A stretch of 56,495 nt of DNA from Halorubrum californiense DSM 19288. Its GTDB lineage: Archaea > Halobacteriota > Halobacteria > Halobacteriales > Haloferacaceae. A program made the position numbers and the translations under genes. Position 1 is the first letter of the stretch. Each line of letters starts with the position of its first letter. The DNA lies in the NCBI RefSeq assembly GCF_000336875.1, contig NZ_AOJK01000015.1, forward strand, positions 1 to 56,495, read 5' to 3'. The notes beneath the pieces are model-generated. The model saw only the letters and a program-made list of their open reading frames with translations, had not been told where the DNA came from and ran no database searches. Below are positions 51,120-56,495 of this stretch, one piece after another.

Positions 51120-53564
51120 TCACTCGTACTCGCTCCCGACGACCTCGCGGATGCGCTCCGCGGTCACCGGGCCGACGCCGTCGACCTCGAGTAGGTCGTC
51201 CTCGGGCGCGGTCATCACGGCCTCGACGGTGCCGAAGTACTCCAGTAGGGTCCGCGCGGTCACGGGGCCGATGTCGGCGATGGAGGAGACGACGTACTCC
51301 TGCTGTTCGGCGCGGGTCTTCGTCGTCTTCTCGCCGTGGACGCTCACCTCACGGTCGCGCGTCTCCTGCTCCCGCTTGGCGATGGTCGCGAGCAGTTCGG
51401 TGGTGTCCTCTTCGCCCTCCGTGCGGAGGACACTCACGTCGAAGTCGACCGCGAGCGACGCGAGCGCGCCGCGGATCGCGTTGGGGTCGATGTCGCGCTG
51501 GCCGTAGAGGTTCGTCCCTTCGACGACCATCACGGGGCGGGCGTACGCCCGCGAGAGCTCGCCCACCTGCTCGAACATCGACCGGTCGGAGTCGAGCATC
51601 GAGTCGACGAAGTCCGCCGCCGACTTGCGCTCGACCGCGACGCGGTCGGAGAGCACGTAGTCGCCGACGGCGAGCGTCTCCAGCCGGGTGACGAGCTCGT
51701 CGCGCGTCGAGAGGTCCTTCGCGATGGAGGAGTCGAGTTCGCGCTGGTCGACGACGACCTCGATGCCCTCGTCGACGCCCGCGGTCGCGACGACGCCGTC
51801 GTCGTCGGCCCCTGTGTCCGCGTCGTCCGCCTCGTCAGCACCGGTCTCCTCGTCGCCACCGGCTCGTGCTTCCTCGGCGAAGTCGGTGAGGCCGGCGTCT
51901 CCGGGCTCGTCGGCGTCGCCATCGCCTTCGGAGCTCGCCGCCTCGTCGCCCGATTCGTCCTCGCTCCCCGATCCGCTCGCGAACGCGTCGAGGCCCGCCT
52001 GCCCGTCGTCGCCGACCGTCTCCTCGATGTCGTCGGTGGCCTCCTTCAGCTCCGTGAGCTGGCTGGCCATCTTCTTCTCGCGGCGCCGGGAGATCCAGAA
52101 GAACGCCTCGTCGCGGGTGTCCTCGGCCATCAGGACGACGACCTTCCCCTCGGCCTGCCGGCCGGTCCGGCCCTTGCGCTGGATCGAGCGGATCGCGGTC
52201 GGGACCGGCTCGTAGAAGCAGACGAGGTCGACCTCGGGCACGTCGAGGCCCTCCTCCGCGACCGAGGTGGAGACGAGCACCTCGAACTCGCCCGCCTTGA
52301 ACTCGTCGAGCGTCTCCTGCTGTTGTTTCTGGCTCATCCCGTCCGAGCCGTCCTTGTCGCCCTGTCCGACGAACTTCCGCACGTCGAAGCTGGCCGAGAG
52401 GAACTCCACGAGCGCCTCGGCGGTGTCGCGTGACTCGGTGAACAGGATGGCGCGCTCGCCGCCGTCGATGCCGAGGGTCTCCGCGAGCAGGATGCGGGCC
52501 TTCGAGAACTTCGGGTGGAGCCCGTCGAACGACTCCGCCTTGCGCATCGCTTCTCTCACTTTTGGGTCCGCGACCATGCGCTGGCTCGCCTTCGACGCGC
52601 CCGACGAGCGGGCGGCCTCGCGCTGGCGCTCGAAGTAGCGCCGCACGGACTCGACGGACTGCGTCTCGACCAGTTCGGTCGCGCGCCGGAGCTTCATCAC
52701 CTCGGCGTGGGTACTCATTCCCTTGTACCCGTCCGACTGGTCGTTGTCCATCATCTGCTTCAGCTGTCCCCGCATCTTGTTGAGGTCCTTCTGCGAGAGG
52801 TCGGGGTTCGTCGTGTCCGTCACGCCCAGCTGCTTCAGCTTCTCCAGCCGGTCCGTGATCACCTCGTTGAGCGCGTCGCGGATGTCGAGGACCTCGTCGG
52901 GGAGCGTGACCTGCTCCCACCGGACGTCGGTGTCGTGGGTGTACTCGTCGACGTCGGCGTCCTCCTCGGTCATCACCTCGACGTTCACGAGTCCGAGGTT
53001 CTCGCAGACCGTCTCGATCTCCTCGGTGTCGCCGCCGGGCGAGGCGGACATCCCGGTGACGAGTGGGTCGGCCGCGTCGGCGTGGTAGCGCTCCGCGATG
53101 TACACGTACGCGTAGTCGCCGGTCGCGCGGTGGCACTCGTCGAAGGTGAGGTGCGTCACGTCGCGCAGCGAGATCCGGTTGCCGACGAGGTCGTTCTCGA
53201 CGACCTGCGGGGTCGCGATCACGATGCGCGCGTCGTCCCAGAGCGCGACGCGGTCGTCGGGCTTCACGTCGCCGGTGAACACGACGATATCGTCGTCGGG
53301 GATCGACAGGGCCTCGCGGTAGAAGTCCGCGTGCTGCTGGACGAGGGGTTTGGTGGGGGCCAAGAACAGCGCCTTGCCGCCCGCCTCGTGGAGGCGCTCG
53401 GCGGTGACCAGCAGGCTGACCGTCGTCTTGCCGAGGCCGGTCGGGAGACAGACGAGGGTGTGTTCGTCGGCGGCGGCGTCCGCGAGTTCCAGCTGGTAGC
53501 GGCGTCGCTGGAGGAAGTCGTCGACGAGCAGATCGCGGTCTATCCCGGCGGCCTCGGTCGCCAT
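51120..53564 (-). CDS. hef: Hef helicase/nuclease
   Basis: 814 aa. The N-terminal SF2 helicase has Walker A PTGLGKT at 41-47, DECH at 142-145 and motif VI QRKGRTGR. A very acidic linker (DADEPGDAGLTDFAEEARAGGDEETGADEADDADTGADDD, in parts) joins it to an XPF/ERCC4 nuclease with the catalytic ERK at 645-647 and a C-terminal helix-hairpin-helix pair (IGPVTARTLLEYF, VDGVGPVTAERI). It processes stalled replication forks; in haloarchaea it acts with Hjc. CTTTAGG about 27 bases upstream supports the start. Confidence 0.96.
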   Translation of the reverse strand: MATEAAGIDRDLLVDDFLQRRRYQLELADAAADEHTLVCLPTGLGKTTVSLLVTAERLHEAGGKALFLAPTKPLVQQHADFYREALSIPDDDIVVFTGDVKPDDRVALWDDARIVIATPQVVENDLVGNRISLRDVTHLTFDECHRATGDYAYVYIAERYHADAADPLVTGMSASPGGDTEEIETVCENLGLVNVEVMTEEDADVDEYTHDTDVRWEQVTLPDEVLDIRDALNEVITDRLEKLKQLGVTDTTNPDLSQKDLNKMRGQLKQMMDNDQSDGYKGMSTHAEVMKLRRATELVETQSVESVRRYFERQREAARSSGASKASQRMVADPKVREAMRKAESFDGLHPKFSKARILLAETLGIDGGERAILFTESRDTAEALVEFLSASFDVRKFVGQGDKDGSDGMSQKQQQETLDEFKAGEFEVLVSTSVAEEGLDVPEVDLVCFYEPVPTAIRSIQRKGRTGRQAEGKVVVLMAEDTRDEAFFWISRRREKKMASQLTELKEATDDIEETVGDDGQAGLDAFASGSGSEDESGDEAASSEGDGDADEPGDAGLTDFAEEARAGGDEETGADEADDADTGADDDGVVATAGVDEGIEVVVDQRELDSSIAKDLSTRDELVTRLETLAVGDYVLSDRVAVERKSAADFVDSMLDSDRSMFEQVGELSRAYARPVMVVEGTNLYGQRDIDPNAIRGALASLAVDFDVSVLRTEGEEDTTELLATIAKREQETRDREVSVHGEKTTKTRAEQQEYVVSSIADIGPVTARTLLEYFGTVEAVMTAPEDDLLEVDGVGPVTAERIREVVGSEYE

Positions 53565-53616
53565 CGGCGGCTCTTGGCCGGCACCGGCCTAAAGCCTTCG
53601 CGAACCGGGGTGAAAG

Positions 53617-53721
53617 TTATCTGTCGCCGGAGCGCTCCTCTCGGAACTCCTCCGGCACGTCCTCGTCGACCAGCTGCGCCCACTCCGCGAGCCGGTCGTC
53701 GGATCTGCGCTGCGTACTCAT
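53617..53721 (-). CDS. Very small conserved-looking protein
   Basis: 34 aa (MSTQRRSDDRLAEWAQLVDEDVPEEFREERSGDR, in one run of acidic/basic residues), from ATG 53721. TTAATACG at 53743-53750 is at the right distance for a leaderless promoter, which is why I accept it despite the length. A longer frame starting at 53868 would cross that box. It precedes hef on the same strand, 52 bp away. Function unknown. Confidence 0.5.
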   Translation of the reverse strand: MSTQRRSDDRLAEWAQLVDEDVPEEFREERSGDR

Positions 53722-53903
53722 TACGCGACCGATCTCCGTGATACGTATTAACAGTTGCCCCGATTCCACACGATCTGTTATCTCTCCGGGCGCGGCGGGC
53801 CCGCAGTCGACCCGGCTCGTCCCGTTCCGGTCGGCTGCGGGACGGCCCGGCTCCGCTCGGGCCGACACGCACGCCTTTTACCGCTCACGCGCCTCCGGCC
53901 GGC

Positions 53904-54362
53904 ATGAGCAACCTCGACGAGTTCCTCGCGGGCGAGCGGCTCGACGACGTGGTCTTCTACGTGAGCGACGCGTACCTCGACGACGACTCCCGGCTCCGGA
54001 ACGTCGGCACGGAGACGGACGGCGGTGTCCGGCTGATCCTCGACGGCGAGACCGGCCGGTCCGCGTTCCAGGCCGGCACCGGCATGGGCGCGATGGAGTT
54101 CGCGAAGACGGCGATGGACGCCGAGGGCGACATCGCGCGCTCGCTCGACGACGGCGCGTGTCCGTTCGCGGACGGTTCGGACGACGCCGGCGAGGGTCCC
54201 GACGACGATCACGACATCCAGTTCATCTTCGCGTTCGCGGAGGCGCAAAACGAGGAGGTCGGCGGCCTCTACGCCGAGGGCGACGTGGTCCACGCGTACG
54301 CCCACTGTACGTGCGGGGAGAGCTACTCGCACAAGTGGGTCGTCGGCGACCGCAACGACTGA
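53904..54362 (+). CDS. DUF5807 family protein
   Basis: 152 aa. It starts MSNLDEFLAGERLDDVVFYVSD and contains HDIQFIFAFAEAQNEEVGGLYAEGDVVHAYAHCTCGESYSHKWVVGD. The HCTCGESYSH cluster may bind a metal. This is a widespread haloarchaeal family of unknown function. CTTTTACC at about -27 supports the start. Confidence 0.85.
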   Translation: MSNLDEFLAGERLDDVVFYVSDAYLDDDSRLRNVGTETDGGVRLILDGETGRSAFQAGTGMGAMEFAKTAMDAEGDIARSLDDGACPFADGSDDAGEGPDDDHDIQFIFAFAEAQNEEVGGLYAEGDVVHAYAHCTCGESYSHKWVVGDRND

Positions 54363-54400
54363 AAGACCGCTGACGATCGGCGACCGCGCTCGACCCGGCG

Positions 54401-56050
54401 TTACTCCTCGGGCGCGTCGTCTTCCGGCACTGCTCCGTCGACGAGCGACTGGTCGCCGTACTGCTCGCGGAGGTCCTTCTTCGAGAACTTCCCGGTGGCG
54501 GTCTTGGGCACCTCGTCGATGAACTCCACCGCGTCCGGCACCCACCACTTGGGGTAGTCGTCGCGGAGACCGGCCTCGATCCGATCGACGAGTTCCTCGC
54601 GGTCGACGCCCTCGGCCACGACGACGAAGGCGACGGGGCGCTCCTGCCAGCGCTCGTGGGGCACGCCGACGACGGCCGCCTCGCTGACGCCGTCGTAGGC
54701 CATGATCGCGTTCTCAAGCTCGACGCTGGAGATCCACTCCCCGCCGGACTTGATCACGTCCTTCGTCCGGTCGACGAGCTGCATGTAGCCGTCCTCGTCG
54801 ACGGTGACCACGTCGCCGGTCTTCAGCCAGCCGTCGACGAACTCCTCCTCGTTGGCCTCCGGCCGCTTGAAGTACTCCTTCGTGACCCACGGGCCGCGGA
54901 TGCGGAGTTCGCCGAACGCCTCGCCGTCCCACGCGATCTCCTCGCCGTTCTCGTCGATGACCTCGAACTCCAGACCGGGCGCGACGAGGCCCTGCTTCGA
55001 GCGCTTGTTCACCTGCGTGTCGTAGTCGGCCTCGCGCAGGTCGCTCTTGAGGTGCGAGACGGTGCCGATCGGCGACAGCTCCGTCATCCCCCACGCGTGG
55101 AGCACCTCGACGTCGCGCTCGTCGTACCACTCGATCAGCGCCTGCGGCGCGGCCGCGCCGCCGATGATCACGGTGTCGAGCGTCGAGAGGTCCACGTCGT
55201 TGCCCCCCTCGATGTACTCGCGGAGCCCGAGCCACACCGTCGGGACGCCCGCAGAGATGGTAACGCCCTCCTCCTCGATCAGCGCCGCGAGGTCGGCCGG
55301 ATCCGGCGAGGGACCGGGGTAGACGTGCTTCGCGCCCGCGGCGGCCGCGGTGAACGGCATCCCCCACGCGTTGACGTGGAACATGGGGACGACGGGCATC
55401 ACCACGTCCGAGTCCTCCATCGGGATCCCCTGCGGCGTCTGGGAGGCCATCGTGTGGCTCCACAGCATCGAGTGGGTGTACTCGACGCCCTTCGGCTTCC
55501 CCGTGGTGCCGGAGGTGTAACAGAGTCCGGCGGGCTGGTCGCTACCGAGGTCCGGCCAGTCGTACTCCGTCGAGTAGTCCCCGATGAATTCCTCGTAGGC
55601 GGGCGCGTCGAGCGCGTCGATCGGCTCGGAGCCCATCGCGACGAAGTCGACGCCGTCGAACTCTTCGGCCCCCTCCGCGGCGCCAGCGATCTTCTCGGCG
55701 AGCGACGGGTCGACGAAGATGATCTCGTCTTGGGCGTCGTCGACGATGTACTGGATGTGCTCGTCGGGCAGCAGCGGGTTGATCGTGTGGAGCTGCGCGC
55801 CCGTGTTCGGGACGCCGAAGTACGTCTCGAAGTGCCGGGTGTGGTTCCAGCAGAACGTCGCAACGCGGTCGCCGCGCTCGATCCCGTAGTCGTCCAAGGC
55901 GTTCGCGAGCCGGGCCGTCCGGTCGGCGTACTCGGCGTAGGTGTGCCGCGTGCGCCCCTCGTGGGTACGCGAGACGATCTCGGTGTCGGGGTACAGTCGT
56001 TCCGCGCGCCACATGAACGGTCGCAGGGTCTGCGCGTGTCCGCCTGGCAT
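54401..56050 (-). CDS. Long-chain acyl-CoA ligase (AMP-forming)
   Basis: 549 aa ANL-superfamily enzyme. The AMP-binding signature YTSGTTGKPKGVEYTHSMLWSH is near 178. HAWGMTELSP, WLKTGDVVTVDEDGYMQLVDRTKDVIKSGGEWIS and the C-terminal catalytic Lys in KTATGKFSKKDLRE complete the family set. It activates a fatty acid with ATP and CoA. Substrate length is not predictable. A TATA-like GTTCATAGTT lies about 28 bases before the ATG. Confidence 0.93.
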   Translation of the reverse strand: MPGGHAQTLRPFMWRAERLYPDTEIVSRTHEGRTRHTYAEYADRTARLANALDDYGIERGDRVATFCWNHTRHFETYFGVPNTGAQLHTINPLLPDEHIQYIVDDAQDEIIFVDPSLAEKIAGAAEGAEEFDGVDFVAMGSEPIDALDAPAYEEFIGDYSTEYDWPDLGSDQPAGLCYTSGTTGKPKGVEYTHSMLWSHTMASQTPQGIPMEDSDVVMPVVPMFHVNAWGMPFTAAAAGAKHVYPGPSPDPADLAALIEEEGVTISAGVPTVWLGLREYIEGGNDVDLSTLDTVIIGGAAAPQALIEWYDERDVEVLHAWGMTELSPIGTVSHLKSDLREADYDTQVNKRSKQGLVAPGLEFEVIDENGEEIAWDGEAFGELRIRGPWVTKEYFKRPEANEEEFVDGWLKTGDVVTVDEDGYMQLVDRTKDVIKSGGEWISSVELENAIMAYDGVSEAAVVGVPHERWQERPVAFVVVAEGVDREELVDRIEAGLRDDYPKWWVPDAVEFIDEVPKTATGKFSKKDLREQYGDQSLVDGAVPEDDAPEE

Positions 56051-56144
56051 ACCTTACACACCATGCGGTCGGGAACTATGAACGTTATCATCATTGATCG
56101 TGACTCTTCGAGAATACTCCGCATGCGTCCGTATCGGCTCGATC

Positions 56145-56402
56145 GGTCGTTTACACACGGCTACCGGTAGATCGAGGTCGAACACCGCCGAAGTCCCAGC
56201 CACTCGGCTATACGAATCCGTTTATCGACGGCCGATCGACACAAACACCGCCGAAGCCCCAGCCGCGAGGCGGGCGCACGCTCGCCGCGCTCCTCGTCGC
56301 TCGTTTCACTCGCTCCTGCGGTGCTCGCGTCGCCTGCGCCCGCCTCGCGACTGCCCCTTCGAGTCCCGCCCCGCACCTCACACCTCCCCAGCCTCGTCGC
56401 TG
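56145..56402 (+). repeat. Interspersed structured element, copy D (candidate non-coding RNA)
   Basis: Two units with AT-rich boxes (GTTTACAC near 56149, CTATACGAA and GTTTATC near 56208-56226) precede two start-like blocks ending CACCGCCGAAGYCCCAGCC, 63 bp apart. Stem 1 GCCGCGAGGCGGGCGCA (56262-56278) pairs with 56335-56351 with one mismatch. Then CTGCCCCTTCGAGTCCC and CCTCACACCTCCCCAGCC. The copy ends shortly after GCCTCGTCGCT, lacking stems 2 and 3, so it is truncated relative to A-C. Confidence 0.7.
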
Positions 56403-56452
56403 GCGCCGTAGTGCCTAGTAGAAGTTATGAAGGTAGAGTTTGATGTGTAGCT

Positions 56453-56495
56453 ATGTCTGGGGATCGCCGTAAAGAGATCGTCCGTCACCTCAGCG
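56453..56495 (+). CDS. Start of a gene cut off by the window end
   Basis: ATG at 56453 opens a frame reading MSGDRRKEIVRHLS up to the last base. The charged opening is compatible with a small DNA-binding regulator, but 14 residues are too few to assign anything. Confidence 0.45.
   Translation, partial: MSGDRRKEIVRHLS

Overview
This is chromosomal DNA of a haloarchaeon, most like Halorubrum. The DNA is very GC-rich apart from a few patches. The predicted proteins are strongly acidic (D/E-rich). Promoters are archaeal: many genes have a TATA-like box about 25-30 bases before the start codon, which implies leaderless mRNAs. The gene content is archaeal, including the large primase subunit, an RFC-type clamp loader subunit, Hef, ribosomal P0/P1 and archaeal TyrRS.

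Layout. 1-6.9 kb: a zinc-finger DNA-binding protein, tyrS, a DUF460 RNase H-like protein, an M50 protease with CBS domains, a cupin and an AstE/AspA-type deacylase. 7.2-9.2 kb: a compact integrated element (tyrosine integrase plus an intact DUF309 gene) that splits a resident DUF309 gene. 9.5-11.7 kb: an EamA exporter, a PAS/histidine kinase with a disrupted 5' end, and tRNA-Leu. 12.4-15.7 kb: the pyrG-guaAb-small protein-glutaredoxin operon. 15.7-20.7 kb: a membrane/DUF1508 protein, an amidohydrolase and NAD-dependent ligA. 20.8-22.1 kb: a decayed GntP transporter. 22.4-26.4 kb: an ABC exporter, a CTAG-type (MjaI-like) restriction-modification pair and tRNA-Val. 26.4-32.9 kb: DUF192, SHOCT and DUF4013 genes and a sugar ABC importer. 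33.2-36.9 kb: rfc, psd, a DUF1508 protein and priL. 37-39.7 kb: ribosomal L1-P0-P1 with a structured leader. 40-44.3 kb: propionyl/acyl-CoA carboxylase genes pccB, pccX and pccA. 44.8-56.5 kb: a frameshifted BKACE gene, small zinc proteins, a Tfx regulator, a deacylase, an MBL hydrolase, a molybdo-oxidoreductase, an orphan antitoxin, Hef, DUF5807, an acyl-CoA ligase and the start of a further gene.

The most unusual content is non-coding. Four dispersed copies (11.8-12.3, 17.9-18.4, 44.3-44.7 and 56.1-56.4 kb), plus the upstream part of a fifth (1-185), share one architecture. It consists of one to several TATA-box units about 50-63 bp apart, each followed about 27-30 bases later by a conserved start block, then a long stem whose two arms change together between copies, a conserved CCTCACACCTCCCCAGCC block and further stems. 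This looks like a multicopy structured RNA or a hairpin-rich mobile repeat. Separately, both tRNA genes are followed by the same arrangement: a small hairpin, then a large hairpin built from inverted and direct copies of that tRNA's own 3' end.

The 2 kb integrase element seems to carry a replacement for the gene it breaks. Several genes (histidine kinase, GntP, BKACE) carry single-base indels, mostly in C/G runs. These could be real decay or sequencing error.
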